64,000 nucleotides of DNA from Glossina fuscipes (GCF_014805625.2 NW_023998417.1:2108935-2172934); one strand, 5' to 3'; counted from the first letter of the stretch, positions 25,608 through 39,725 are shown. Made by a program: numbers and translations. The notes: generated from the letters alone by a model not told the origin.

Positions 25608-27915
25608 CATATTTGTATACATACATAAATGAATGAATGTGTATAAAAAAAAATATTAAAAAAAAAAAATTAATCATTTTCTGTGGAATAATAGCACATT
25701 TATCACAACTGAGAGACATTCAAAGCTTCAGCATCATTAATAATAAATGTTGTTCGGCGGCTTTACTCATCAAAAGGAATTAAATGAAAAAAAAAAAAAA
25801 AAAAAAAAAAAATGTACATTTCGTTCAATAATAACTTGAACAGCATCGTGAATGTTAATGATCTTTAACATAATTTTTTGTTTTTTTTTTTTGCGTTTGG
25901 ACATTATAACGGTACACAAATATTTATAATCATTTAAATAGTTGGTCGATCTATTATAGTTGTACTCAAATATTTTATAAAAAAATAGAATTTTTTTTTT
26001 TGCGACCTAAGAAAATTATTTTGTTTTGAATCGCGTTACCTATTGTAAGATCAAGATTCTTTCGATATCCATTCGTATAGCTTGGCTACTCATTGCTTTG
26101 GAATTTTTTCTAAAACAAAAAACTTGGCCTAATTTCATTTCTTGTCGGGAATGGGAGGGACATCATTTGTAAGCAATTCACAAAAAAAAAGTTTTTTTAA
26201 ATTTTTTTTTTTTTTTTTTTTTTTTTTGAATTTTCAGCAATTACGGGTACGACTATGGCCAGCTAAATTTCAAAATTTGACTCCGATCATTTTTAATTCC
26301 AGACGTCTGGATAATGGAAATGCAAAAAAAATGTGTAGCCCTAAACAAGATCTAAAGGTCCTTTATCGGGATTTAATATAAGAGCCGGTAGAAACGCATC
26401 AATCCCGGAATAGGCTACATTTTAAAGAGTGAAGGGAAGTTACTAAGAACAAACCTAATGTTAAATACAGTGCTCTTATCTCCCTGTAGTCAAGCAAGAT
26501 TGTCAAGCTTAGACATAATTGTGAGAAGTGCAAGATTTCTAACGACTTGTATGTCCATCATCCAAAGAGAGGTGTATGTTCATTTTTATCTAAACTTTTT
26601 GATCCCCTAAAGAGGCGCTATAAAGTGTCTTATATACACTCTTGGTTAGCATCAAATTCTTAGACTTTTGTTTTCAAGCTCTTAAATGCAGATTACCTTT
26701 TTTTTTTTACTTTCACTAGAGTTAGCTGAAGTGCACTTCACCTTCTATCCCCATAAGAATATGTATGTATGCATGTATATATGTATACATATTGATAAGT
26801 TGTTTAAATTTAGTTGCTGTGTTCATTTGCCAAAAGAATTTCGTAAAGCATTGAGGAACAATGTTTGAGATGCAAAGAAATCTGTTTGCATCGTCTTGAC
26901 TGTTCTTTGCATGCAAATAACTGTATAAATATTTAATAAGCAAACCTAATACTGACTTTGAAATGCGTGTAACAGAACGACAAGTGAATCTAACTCAACC
27001 CAGGTAGATATTATGTTCATCTGCAGAATAAAGGTAACCGTCATATAACTTTGCTTTTGAATTTCGAATACTGCTTTCGAATAATGCTTTACAAGACATA
27101 CGATTGGTTGAGCAAGTCTAAGGTTAATTTAATCAAAGCTTATTAGAGATACCATGACTACGAGAAAAACAAAGCAACATTGATAAATACTGTAGTAATA
27201 TTAACGAAACACAAATGCTCTCCGCTGCAATACCAAAGTTAGAGAAAAGCCATATTTGTCTGTCATGTCCATATAAGCAGGCACTGTAAATATGAATTAA
27301 ATGAATTAAGAAAATATAGATGAATTTTGGTGGCCTACTAAAGAATTTATATATTTTTAATTAATAAAATATATATACAAAAATCTTTTTAAGTAATAGC
27401 TTATATTGAGAATAAAATGAAAATGAAAAAAAGTGCAAAAATTAAAAAAAAACTGAATCTTTTTTGCTGCATAAGTGAAATGATGTGTCTCGCAAAGTGA
27501 TTCGATACTAAGTTACATTTTGTAAATGGCCTTCTGTGACGTTTTAATAGGCTTACCAGTATTTTTAATCCATGTGCATATCTGTTAACATCACTTGTCT
27601 GTTGTCGGTTCATTTTTCGAAAATCAACGCCGCACGTTAAAACCTATTTGTTCATTTGCTTAACTGTTTGTTGTTAAGTGTCATGTTTTCATGAGTGCAT
27701 TGCCGTATTTATTTTGTGACATGTTGTTACTTTGGCATTGGAGTTAAAAATGCAATTAGTGTTGCTATGAAAATTTTGTTAGCAAACTTCCACTTGGTTA
27801 CGACTTTGTCTCTATCCGACCCGATCATTTTTTTTTTTTTTTGTTTTTCTTTCTTTCTCCTTTTCATACTCCTTCTGAATCCAGTATTCAAAGCGAAACG
27901 TGCATGCATTTAAAT

Positions 27916-27945
27916 GCATACATACATACATACATACATACATAC
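27916..27945. repeat. (CATA)n microsatellite
   Basis: Tandem CATA units, followed by a short GTATATATATGTATGTATA stretch. Confidence 0.9.
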
Positions 27946-28163
27946 GTATATATATGTATGTATAGACTGTGAATGAAACTTTTTAATAAAAGGCGCCCGG
28001 ATGGTTAATTAAACAGATAACCAGTCGTTTAGAAAAAAGAAGAAAAAAAAAAAAATAGGAATTAAACCAGCATTTACTTGTTTACTACATGTGTGATGAT
28101 TGGCATGAGTGTTCCGTGAACACATGCTTTTTGTAGAGTTATGATAATTGAAACTTTTCATAT

Positions 28164-28169
<6 letters not shown>

Positions 28170-28199
<30 letters not shown>
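28170..28199. repeat. (TA)n microsatellite
   Basis: Uninterrupted TA dinucleotides. Confidence 0.95.
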
Positions 28200-28201
<2 letters not shown>

Positions 28202-28856
28202 TTTATGTAAATATTCAAACTATTCGTTTCAAAATTGTAAGAATAACAAACGAGCCATAGAATAGTTATAGACCGCATACAGTGAAACTAAATTATTATG
28301 ATAAAATTTTATTTAACTACCCGGTTACGTCATATGTTTACGTAAGCATTAAAGCAGCTTTGCTGCATTGTATTTCGCTTCATAATTCCTTAAGCTTCTA
28401 TTAAAGACTAGATTGTGTCCTCTCTTTGTGCCGGCAACGTACTACACATTGACTTTTAGTGAAATCATTTGTTTTGGTCGTTTGTTTAATAAATAATACC
28501 GAGAACTGATGTAAGCAAATTTACAATACAAATTCAAGTGCATCATCCTTCATTGGCTTAAATTCAATAAGATACGAAATGCAACAAAATGATTTTCCTT
28601 GTTGAATGAATATTCATGCCAGATTTCCACATTTTCTTGTCCTTTTGCTTACCTGTTACCATGGGAATACTATGATTGCTACTTTGGCAAAAATTTTCTA
28701 ACGATAATTTAAAGGAAAAGTATATTCAACGACTATTCTTCAGATGTTAAGTTGATTTAGAAATGTATGCGATCTGTCGACGTTACGATACGTTACGAAA
28801 TAAAAATATTTATTTAAAAGTTATTGAATGAACACGTATACTTGTTGTTTTTGTAG

Positions 28857-28925
28857 AAGATGGACAAATTTGAAGCTACTGCTATTGATGCCGAATGCTA
28901 CACAATGCTTTCATTAAGCAGTTAG
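28857..28925 (+). other. Very weak candidate terminal exon
   Basis: A TTGTTGTTTTTGTAG acceptor-like string ends at 28,856. It is followed in one frame by KMDKFEATAIDAECYTMLSL and a stop at 28,923-28,925. The residue mix is not the F/I/K/N bias of surrounding chance frames. No partner exon or homology is recognised. Confidence 0.1.
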
Positions 28926-30000
28926 GCATTGCAACGATTAGTCTCTTTGCCCCTTTCCCAAATAATGAAAGATGACGATATTCTCGTATTTTCGTTGCAT
29001 GGGGAACATTTGTGCGGTAAGACTATATTAAATATTTGTGGGCTTCCACCTGTTTAGCTGAGTCCTGTATTCACGTATTTTTATATGCAACATGCAAGCC
29101 ACAATCTCCAACACACAATTTGATGGAACTTGGTATAGCAACACGTCTAAGCCCAGAGCCCAGGGAGAATGGATTATATGGGGCTCCTATTACGATTGCT
29201 TCCCATTGAAACGCTCTAATTGAAACGAGTAGCTTTACAATAAAACCCATTATTTTTAATATCGAATCGACAGAAAGGAATGAAATAAAAAATGGTACTT
29301 TGTTGTACTAGGTAAACGTGAAATATGTGAATAAATTGAAACCACTTTTTTTAAACCTTTCTCGTATAATTCTTTTAAGCGAAAGTAAACCTTTACATGA
29401 TAAAAAATTCCATATTTTAATACTTTGAAAATTGGTCCAGAATAATGAAATGTGGGCCCTACATCCCTACCTTCTTTTCTCGAATCCTCGGCCTCAGAAG
29501 GACTCTCGCAACACAAGACGATGTAACGTTTGATGTTTCGCGGCAAAAGCAACTAATACAAGGTAAGATCTCTGACAAAAAAAAAAAAAAAAAAATTGGT
29601 TAATAGTTTTATGAAATTTTTATTCTTCGTTTTACATTGTAGCATATAAAGTGTTGTAGTGTAAACCATGTTCCGCTTACCCGATTGAAAAGCTTACACA
29701 TATTCCAATTATTTGGTTTCTGTTCGCGGATGGCTATTATCTATATTTTAATACTTAAACTTAAATCGTTATCGTTACTTTTTATTAATATTTAAAATGT
29801 AATTTCTCTCTTCGTTTCGAAATACAACGACAACAAATTTGATTTATAAAAGAAGACTATCATTAAATTTTATATGTGAGAAAGACTAATGAACAAGACA
29901 CACATTCATCTGGTTAATTGTTTCACCCATCCATTTTCGGTTGTCAATATCATATGAAAAGCATGCATGAACACCAACCATTATTCAGCCGCAATTCAAT
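28926..30000. other. AT-rich DNA, no gene recognised
   Basis: A 98-codon minus frame at 29,256-29,552 has fairly even residue use but no motif I recognise. A poly-A run occurs at about 29,577-29,594. Confidence 0.55.
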
Positions 30001-30900
30001 AGCTTTACAAAGCAATTAAAAATTGATTGACAACTTTGTTATCTACAAAAAAAAAAAAAAAAGTTTGCATACAACAAGCGAAAGGAACCATAACAAAATG
30101 CACAAGATAGTTTCCGAGAAGCAATCGACAAAAAAAAAATAGCAAAGAAGAACAATAAAACAACGGAAAAATTGTTATAAAAATCACTGGAAAACCATTT
30201 ATAATGTTTGCGAAATCAAAAAAGATATGAAAGAAAAAAAAAAAAAAAATCGCCAAAAAAAGCAAACACAATGGCCTAACCCTAACGAAATTTTATGTAA
30301 GTAACGAAAAGTCCCATACCATTAAAAAAAGCAAAAATAATCTTTGTTAAAAGAGGGCAAAAAAAAAACAAAAAAAGCAAGCATATACCAGGAAACCAAG
30401 TAACATCCATCCATCCAGTCAGTCAGTCAGTATTCATGTCAATAGGTTTATTAAATTGCTGCCAGGCCGGTAAGAAGGGGAAAATATCAGCTTAAGTATG
30501 AGTAGACATGTGTACGAGAGACATGAAATTAACGCGCGAATGTAGTGCAACAATAAATATAGGAAAAATCATAGACTTAAGCGTGCGTACCAGCTTAATA
30601 AATATAAAAAAAAAAAAAAAAACAGCAAAAAAGGAAAAAAGAAAAACGAAAATCTAGAACAAACAACAACAGGATAAAATAAATAAGTGAGTATTCGGAG
30701 AAAAAGGCAAAGCTGTAGAGATAACCGCACTTGGTAAACGGCTTTGAATGAAATCACCAAAAAGGAAGAGTAAACGCCAAACCGCAACTATTCATTTTCA
30801 CAATTCCATAAGATGCCCCAGCCATAATAAAGCCGGACGGAAGCATTTTCTGTAAAATCGTAAAGAATATAATCCGACGACAACCGCAACTATCGTAAGA
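30001..30900 (+). other. A-rich, UTR-like block ending at a splice donor
   Basis: Over about 900 bases the plus strand is conspicuously rich in A and poor in T, with many GCAAAA, CAACAACAA and AAGAAAAA strings and a (CAGT)n motif at about 30,417-30,431. The block ends TATCGTAAGA|GTAAGT, a near-consensus 5' splice site at 30,901, and composition returns to the background after it. Long A-rich, CAA-rich untranslated first exons are common in flies, so a non-coding exon is a reasonable guess. No coding frame, TATA box or start site was identified. Purely compositional drift is the alternative. Confidence 0.25.
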
Positions 30901-30906
30901 GTAAGT

Positions 30907-31830
30907 TTATACTGTTCTTGTTACTTTTATTCACATTTTGTGCGCAACACAAAGTCTGCATAAAGCACGTGGAAATCAGTGGAATATATTGAATCCAAAT
31001 CATTTTGTGATCTGATAAAGACATGGCAAAAATACCAATAAGTTAAGCTAAACTGACAATTCTGTCGTTGTCAGTCGTTGCAGTCTGCTAATCACGAGGA
31101 AAAATTGATTATTTTTTACACTCAATTAAAGATCATAAGCAATAAATTGAATATTTCAACTTGTCGGTAAAAATTCTTACTGCTACCGATTACCTATTAG
31201 TTCTGATGCGCCCCCCCACCTGCACTTACTTTGAATGTTATTAATAAAGCTAATCCACAAAAGTAATTTCTATCGATGGCTTGCTGGCCAGTAAGATGAA
31301 TGATGTTCATACCAAAACAAAAGGTGAGAGTAACCATTGATGCCATATAGAAATCGCTATTGAATTATGACCGGTATAAGTAAAAATTTTTAAGCGAGTT
31401 TAACGTAATTCCTTTTAAATCATTCAACAAAAGTAAGTAAAAGATTGCTAACAAATGAATACCCATGATATGGATGATCGGCAAATATCGATTGAGCACT
31501 TAATTAATTGAAAGAACTGTTTTGAATAATCAAAATCGTTCTATTAAAAAAAAAAAATTCCAACATTATCACAGAAAAAGGTGTAAGGCTTCCTTTTCGG
31601 AAAATCAGTGGTCCTTGAGGAAGAAGTAAAGCAAGTCTATGAAAGATAACAGTACCCGATATAAAGCCGTTCTTCATACCATCGCAATGACATATCTTAA
31701 ACATTGACTGGAACAATTGGAAGTGGAAATGTTGAATTGATTTAAGAGGTAATACTTCACAGTGTTGCTTACACTGCAAAAACAATGACCAATCATTTAG
31801 TAAAGTCATGTTTTGGAATGCAGCCCATAT
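30907..31830. other. AT-rich DNA, no gene recognised
   Basis: The 101-codon minus frame at 31,504-31,809 shows no recognised motif and includes a poly-F run from a homopolymer, so I do not call it a gene. Confidence 0.55.
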
Positions 31831-31950
31831 GTTATTATTATTATTATAATTTTAGACTAATGAAATAAATTCTTAGACTAAAACAAAAAAAAAGACATTG
31901 AGCACTAGCAGCACAGGCAATCGGCTCTAATATAAATAAATGTACATTAG
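31831..31950 (-). repeat. SINE family member, tail part (copy 1)
   Basis: Read on the minus strand this is the 3' half of the element seen complete at 44,258-44,430: a body with TAAGAATTTATTTCA, the TGCTAGTGCTC block and an AGCCGATTGCCTGTG block, ending in an (AAT)n tail at 31,831-31,850. The tRNA-like head is missing or unrecognisable. Confidence 0.7.
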
Positions 31951-34900
31951 ATAATGAGCTTAGTGGTATTAATAAAGTAATATATAGAATTGATATTCGG
32001 TTCTGAAGCTGATTTTACAATGTCCAAAGAGTTAGTCGTTCCAAATGCAATTCTTCTAGCCAAGGAAAAGTTAAGGTAGTCGCAGAGAATGTGCTTTATA
32101 GTGAGAGTTTTAGGAAGACTTCTTTAAGATCCATTGATGAGTTGCAATTGTATGACCAAAGCGAATTCTCGAAAATGTTTGGATCTTGGTTTTCTCAACA
32201 TTTGTTCGATATAAAGGTGAAGTTAATTGTGAGGGTTAATGGAAGAGTAGTGTTGATGATCGTATTGTAAATTTCCCTTTGTATTTTAAACTTTGTTCTA
32301 TTTTACACTCAAATTTCCTATACTAGCTTTTAGATAATATTAAAAGATTTTCTTTGAGTGTAGTCTCTTGTTTTGTTAAACTTAATTTTCAATAGAAATA
32401 AGGCTACATAGGCTAAGCAAAGTTTTTAGATAATGAGGCAGTGTCAGAAAGACAGTGTCTGATGACCACGATTATCTGACCTATGAGTAATTCCAGTGCG
32501 CTCGATTCGACGAGTTCGTCCAGTGTTCTATATAATCACACCTTGTTGTCTATAGTTTTTATTAAGATAAAAATTTATTAAACACCTATCTAAATATACT
32601 AAGCACTTACTCGTTGGCGACTTTTATTATAAAGTAAAAAAAAAAACCAAAAAAGAAAAAATAAAAAAATAAAATACGCGGTAAACCTAAATTCTAAATG
32701 TTCAAAATGAATGTAGTAAGTATTGTTGTGTTTGTTGCTTTTAAACTCATTGAATTGATGAGTGATAGTCGTAAGTAGTAAAACAAAGCAATAAACTATC
32801 GTGGTTACACGATAAATAACAAATGGACATAAGTATGGTCATAAAAGTTCGAATGTTGTCCGACGGCTTCGAGTTGCTTTCAAAGTGCAATGAAAAATTT
32901 ACGTAAAAGTGATTAACGAGAGGCATTTGATGCTTTTAACACTTTTAGAAAATGCAAAATGCATTTTCAAACATTAAGTATACATTTAAAACAGTCCAAG
33001 CCACGAAGAAGATTAATGTGAACCGCTTTGATGCTGACATTGATTCCTGGCTGATTTCGTAGTAGTTACACACAACACTACTACTACAAGTTTAAGTTTG
33101 ATAATGCATTATAGTTTGTATGCAGAAAATCATGTTAGAAATTCAATCCTAAAAAAAAAGCACATGCTTTTAAGCCCGTCTACATTGTGTACATAAAGCC
33201 AAGCACTCATAGACTGCAACATGAAGTCGACGCGTCTTAATATATACACCATATTAAAAGGTTAAATAAAAAGCAAAAAAAAAAAATATATATACTTTTA
33301 CTTACAAACGTTATCAAACGTAACGTGTCCGTAGCGTTATCTGTGAATATTTCCCTGATCCTCTCGTAACAGTGTCTGGCAAGTGGGATAGTCGCTTGCG
33401 TCATACAACATTTTCATTCTAATTATGCGAAAAAATATCACCAAACGAGAATAATAACTTAGACCAGATCCATTTATATGCATATATAGTTGGAAAATTT
33501 TTGATGTTAGCGTTATTTTTCTAGCCCTGGCTGTAGCACATACATTGGAATATGCATTCCACTGCAATTTACAGATGAACACCGATATGATAACGATTTT
33601 TATTCATTGCTTATAATGATGTCATTGGCAAAAATTATAACGGTATCGTTTAGTATGCAATATACATACGTATATCTGCTCCTCTCCGTTCTTAGTATAG
33701 CACTTTACATAACAAGATTTTCACTAAGCTGCTTACAAATTCCATTTCAAATATCATATTTATGTTGCGCAAGGCGAGAGGGCAATAGGAAGACTAAACA
33801 AATTTACATTTACTACACAGCAGATATATGCGTATTTAGTAAGATCACTTTTACTTTTAGCATAAGTAAGCACGCTTACTGCTTGTACGCTTGTTTATTT
33901 TCACTGCCGCACTTATAACGACAAACTCATAAATTTTAACAAATGTTGCTCTAAGACAATGTTGTAGCGCTTGTTTACTTTGTATTCAGTCATTATTGTT
34001 GTTACTGTTTAGTGATGGTAGTTGTTTGCAATCTTGTTGCCATCATCTATCCAATTGTTGTTGTATTCTGCTTACGACTATTTGTCATGGATTGTGCTTA
34101 GTTTGTGAAACAATTTAAAATATAACTATGTTAAAAGCATTCCTTTAGAGTTGTGATATAGCAAAAAAAAAAAAAAAAATAAAATAAAACACGACCATGC
34201 AAGACATAAGGCGAACAACATTTACATGAGAGAACAACATTTTTAAGTTTAATATCTTGTAAATTTAAATAACCACCTAGTTTCAAAACTTTACAATTTC
34301 TAATTTATGTTTGTATTTTTATTTATTTTTTTTTTTAAATAGTTAGTCTAAAATGTATCGAGCCCTAACATGAACCCACTATTATTTTTGTACGAAAAGA
34401 AGGCTAACTATATAAGTTTGAAAGTTAACTTTAAATTCTGCAGTACACAGGATGGCAGAGAGAGAGAGAGCTATGTTTACATTCACATACACGTAATGGA
34501 CTATTTGAGTTCCTGTTTGTAAATGCTTTGTTTTGAAATTGAAAAATTCTTATTGTACTTAATAGAAAAACCATGTGCCTTAAATAAGCTTAAGCTGACT
34601 TGCTTCAAATTTCACTTTTGAATATAGAGGAAAGAATTGTTTGAGGAAAATATTATACAATCCACTACCGGAGTATCACATAATCGCTGCCCTGGAAAAT
34701 ATTCTTAAATGATTTATATAACGTATGTAAATATACCTTGTTCTGGATGAGACAAGTAACTAAATCGATTATGGCTTTAATCCCTAACAGTTCCAATTTC
34801 TTGTTTTACCTATCACTAACGCCTTAATTAATCATTTCATTTAAAGTGATGTAGAATTTATCTCGACATAGCACTTAGTGTAAGAAACACAGAGTTCACA

Positions 34901-35290
34901 CATAGGTGTCCAAAGGGTTAAAAATTCTTTCTACAGAAAATAACTGCGTCCCCAACTTTTAGGATAAATTCAAAAACCATCGAAATCGATCCCTGAAATC
35001 TTGAAGAAAAAACAGCCGCTATTCCTCTTGTTTCTAAATCATGCAAATCATAACAAGTGTAAAGGTTTCAGTTTACGATTACAACAGGGGTGTTCTTGTT
35101 GCACCCTATAACGGAATTCGGAGAAAAGAAGTGGAATTCAAATAGCATTCATTAGCATTTCTAACTTGATTTCTTTTTCCCCAAACATGTGATTACTATA
35201 AATACGAAGTATTTCTTTTATTTATTATAGAACTAAATTAATTGTAACGTGATAGAAAGCAGCAAGAACCTATGACATTTCGGGTGGCAG
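31951..35290. other. AT-rich DNA, no gene recognised
   Basis: Poly-A-rich block at about 32,634-32,675 and poly-A at 34,164-34,180. The region 32,000-32,280 has more even composition without a recognisable protein. Two overlapping-direction frames at 33,337-33,918 show no motif. Confidence 0.55.
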
Positions 35291-35385
35291 AAAATGATTT
35301 ACCAAAGAAATAAATTCTAGGACTAAAAGTAGAATGAGCACTAGCAACTTCGATTTTCGATCCTTCATCTAAATATATAATTTAG
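35291..35385 (-). repeat. SINE family member, diverged body (copy 2)
   Basis: Shares AAAGAAATAAATTCTA, GACTAAAAG, GAGCACTAGCAAC and a CGATTTTCGATCC stretch with the other two copies. It lacks the (AAT)n tail and tRNA head. A CCATTGACTTGCT string at about 35,748, matching the head of the complete copy, is too far away to belong to it. Confidence 0.6.
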
Positions 35386-38300
35386 GTTGTAAAACTACCA
35401 TCAAATTTCTCCATAACCACAGATAATATGAAACATGTATATACGAGTGGGCGGATCTTGTTCGTATGTTTCAATCAAATATCTAGTGATTAAATGTGAT
35501 TTCTCTCAAGCCCAGCACAACTTATCTTTAGTTCTTATTTTAAATGATCGATCTCTGTCTCTCTTTCAGCTATCACTATAGATAAGCTATGACCTATTCA
35601 AGCAAGACACTCTGAAGGGACGACTTTCTCTGCTGTAATGCTCAACAGTTTGAATTTGTGGAAAATTTTCGTAATCTACTTGAACGATTAAGAGTTACAA
35701 GTATGAAGGCCAGCAAGGACTATAAAGTAACAACACCTAACCTCCGCCATTGACTTGCTCCTATAGTAATAAAAGAATTGTTCGATTCACTCAAGAAATT
35801 AGGTTTCGTAATACTCTGGTAGCCGCAGATGTGCATTGACTAAGACAACAGAGTTAATGCCCGAGTTTGAGATGTTTAAACTAAAGCAATCCATTATTTT
35901 AATTTTTTATACATATATGTAAATGTTTTAAATTGTTTTAATTAAAATTATTACATTAATAATATATACGATGAAAATTGAATTTTTTTTATTCATTTAC
36001 TTACCACATATGCCGATGTATGTATTTTTCATATGCTTCAGCTTTCGCACTTTACATTATACCTAGAAAGAGAGAAAAAAAAAACAATATTGCATAAAAT
36101 TCATAGTAAAGTTAAATGAAAATAATAAGACACTTGAAAATGGTTTATAATTGCAAGGCCCTACCAGAAGTATGATACATCAGATATCAGATAGGACAAG
36201 CAATTAATAAAAATGTGTCTTGCAGAGGAAATTTTGATTTTTCATGGCAGTCTTGTTTTCGTTTCAATCTCAATACTCTATCTCAGTTTTGAAAATTCTC
36301 AAAAGACATTATCACACACACACACACACACACACGCACACACAAATTTGTAAACATTTATTATGATGATTGTCAAATTTTATAATTTGTCTGTTACAAA
36401 CCAAATGACAAATTATAAGCATCGAAAGCAAAATGCATTTTTTGTGCAGAAAAGAATCTCATCGTCAGTGTATCAGAATGTTTGCAAAAAAAAAAAAAAA
36501 ACTGAAGATAGAAAATTTTTGTGAGATGCAGATTCACTTCGGCATCCCTAGCCGTAGCTCATCTTAATGCTATTGCCATAATCAATACGAAGCTAGTTAT
36601 TGTTGTAGTTGCTAACATTTGCGTATTAATTCTAAGTAATTTTCCGGTATTATCCTGAAATTCCTGCAAACAAATATTGCCTTTCGCATTGCCACAGACA
36701 AAATTGTCTTAAGCATAAAAGATGCTTGAACAGTGGAAATATGATGGTAATCTTAGTCTTGAGTGATACCAACGCGATATGTATGTAACAAATGTAATGG
36801 AAGTAAGAATATACCAAAATTTAAGCAATCAATTAATTTCGGGAAAATTGTATACCCACTACCCATGAATGGGTGTGAACGAATGGAGGTGTACACATTT
36901 TGTCCAGCAACATAGATGTTAAATGAAATTGTCGCCTTCAAATCTCCCAAGGACAAGAGAATTTCTAGCATGTAGTTTGGTATTGAATATGTGGCATAAT
37001 CAGCTGAAGGACTAGCCTATGGTGACTAAACTGAAAACACCTCTGCTTTCTGGATTTTTTTTTCGTTACTTATGAACTACAATAGATATAAGACGATACA
37101 TATTTCCACTTATATTCCATAAAAGGGAAAATATCAGCCACGCCTACCCAATGGTACACGTCATGAAAATTTCGTTTTTCCATTTTCTTGGTCTTTTCAG
37201 CGCAAAAGGTAATGAGATGCAAAGGATGTAAAAGATTCAGCTACGGACCCAAAATCAAATAATCTTCTAAGGCTATGGCGTATTATTGCTTACAAAGGGT
37301 TCTTACGCAACTTTATCTGTTAAAATAGATTCTTTTTTTCATGCTAAAGCTTTGCGTCTTAAACCAATGATATACGTAAAATGGGGAAAAATGTCTTGCA
37401 AAGAACGATACGACCTTGAATTCATTTTTATAAAACTTGTTAAGGTTATGGCAATGTTATGACCGAGAAAATATTAGCGAATAAACACAAACGCAAGCAC
37501 AAGAATATATTTTCACAAACTCACAATCTTTTCCCAATATTTATATACATTATTTGCCATCTTTTTTTAGTTGTTTGCTCTTTTCTCAATGTTCTCGCTT
37601 TCCGGAACGGAACTCAAATGCAGTCGTGCGTAAAAGTACCTTTCGGACGAAGAAGGCGCATTCACAAACATAAGTCAATTTCATTCAAGCGGAAATTATA
37701 TATATCGTTGAAAATAACAGCGTAACGAAATATACTTAGATTTATGTATCATAAACGTATTTGAAACCATTACAGACATTTATATGCGTGCATTAATGAT
37801 CAATATATTCTTCAATGATGTTAGCTGAAAACGATTACTTATCAAGAGACGTGAAACGATGCAACAAATAAATATTTAAATTTGCTTTGTAAAGGCACAA
37901 TCAATTGAACATTTCTTTTTGGAAACCAAGCAATACGATCATGGCGTTAAGAAAGTTCATGAACTAAATAAAAATATGTTGTTCACTTACTTATTTCAAA
38001 GGAGAACATTGTTAAATCCTTGAATATCGAAAAGTTTGCATTTTGAACTCTTATAACATTTCCGACAATCAGAAGCCGGACGGCTTCTTCCATTCTTTGT
38101 CCTATAATGGCTAAAGAAAGGACGGACATAAGACACCAAAGGGATTTGACTGATATCTGAGGGCAAACAGATATTATATTTTATATGCTTTAGTCAGTAG
38201 GATCGCATACTTGCCTGACTTTGCCATTGTCTCGGCTGTTACGGCTAAGATGAAGCGATGTATAGCCATAAAGATCTGACTGACATCGAAGACAGCACCA

Positions 38301-39694
38301 AATTTATAAGAAAAAAATGCAATTAACGAAACGGACTCTCTACACCACTGACGCTACCATTGTTTATTAAAGCTTTTACTAAACGCATTCATCACTACCG
38401 TACTGCAGCCTTCCGAGCTTAACCGCAATTAGGAGCAAATTATAAAAAAAACGAAAATACTTTTAGATGAAAAGGTTAACTACGCTGCAGGTTGCAGCGT
38501 ACCACAATTCTAAATTCGTAAAGGGTCCAATATGATGCCACTTACATACTAGAGGAGCTAATCAAAGCACTCATAATTGCTTACAAAGCTTCAGAACAGA
38601 TGAGTACGCGAAAAAAGTGAAGAGTAAATGTAAACTATTACCCGCGACATCATAAGCGTTGTTAGGGCGCGTTATACGATTGGAGAATACTTTTAATAAA
38701 AAACTAGTTTTTTTCTTTTTTTCTTTTTATTTGTATAAACGAATCATGTAAATTTCACCCTTGTGCAAGTATTTTTTTTTTTTATTAATTAAAAGTGCAT
38801 TTATTAAGCTATTGATGCGAAAATGTAAGATTCCTGAATAAAATATTTCTCTCAAAGCACTAATACCTAACATCAATCAATATTTACTTTCGCGTTAATT
38901 ACTGTTTTCTGTTACTTCAACATTTTCATGAAATTTTCTAAATTGAACAAAAACCTAAAAGTTCATCGTCATTTAAAATATATGTATATATATGCATATA
39001 TATATATATATATATATGCAAGTAAACCCTTTAATGGATTATCTATCAGCTACTCGGCAAGATATTCCCTTCACTGACAGTATGTTTGCATTCATTCATT
39101 CGCGTCATTTGGCAATAATAACAGTGATTATAATGAACAGAGAATATAAGAAAAATCAACTAAAATTCTCCAACTGACAAAAGTTCGAACCTCTCTCTCT
39201 CTCTCTATCTTTTGCTTAAGCTTTTTCTATGTAGAAACAATAAATTTGTATAAAATTGAAAATCGAAATGAAAGATAAATAACAAGCGTTTTTTTTTTTT
39301 TTTTTTATTATTTTCTTTTTTAACTTAAGGATGAACGATTTTGCACTCACACACACGATTAGGTGAATGTTGATTTAGTTATAGACAAACATCACTTGCG
39401 CGAGTCAATCGTACACGTATCGTACACGTATCTTTGAATAAAGCGGAAAACACTTCATTGGGCATTCATTCCCCTCTTTCTTCTGGATAATATAAATACA
39501 ATGTAAATGCTACGTTTGCTAATTTAAACGCACTATTAGAGCAATATTACGCTAATGTATATTTTGGCATTCTAGCTTGAGAATTATATAAGGTTTTATT
39601 TGATATTTGCTCTTCAGTAAACTATAAAAAGAAATTCTACTCGATTTACTCGCCAGTGGTTTTTGGAAAGTGTGATATATGATATAATGTAATA
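35386..39694. other. AT-rich DNA, no gene recognised
   Basis: Contains a CA microsatellite at 36,312-36,344, poly-A at 36,485-36,500, a TA-rich array at about 38,977-39,018 and poly-T at 39,291-39,306. A perfect ACCCAT-GA-ATGGGT palindrome lies at about 36,860-36,873. The frames in this span have no recognised motif. Confidence 0.55.
36312..36344. repeat. (CA)n microsatellite
   Basis: CA dinucleotides with one CG interruption. Confidence 0.93.
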
Positions 39695-39725
39695 GGTTGG
39701 AGGGAAAGTTCTATCGTATTTTAAA
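39695..39725. repeat. Left TIR of the deleted mariner
   Basis: Inverted copy of 40,428-40,457. Its start, TAGGTTGG, resembles the ends of mellifera/cecropia-type mariners. Confidence 0.9.

Larger units (their letters stand above)
23411..28856. other. AT-rich DNA, no gene recognised
   Basis: Simple sequence includes TA arrays at 23,910-23,945, a poly-A/TA run at 25,572-25,607, poly-A at 25,788-25,812, poly-T at 26,203-26,227, (CATA)n at 27,916-27,945 and (TA)n at 28,170-28,199. Open frames over these are K, F or IY runs. More even patches at 24,330-24,520 and 26,390-26,640 may be transposon fragments; I cannot name them. Confidence 0.55.

Noticed and set aside
31504..31809. 101-codon minus frame
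   Set aside because: No motif recognised, poly-F segment from a homopolymer, no acceptor, donor or start context support.
35560..35600. Exon after CTCTGTCTCTCTTTCAG
   Set aside because: All three frames hit stops within about 25 bases; a non-coding exon cannot be excluded but has no further support.
37190..37225. Exon at TTGGTCTTTTCAG|CGCAAAAGGTAATG
   Set aside because: The segment between acceptor and donor would be only 7-8 bases; chance splice-like strings are expected at this rate.
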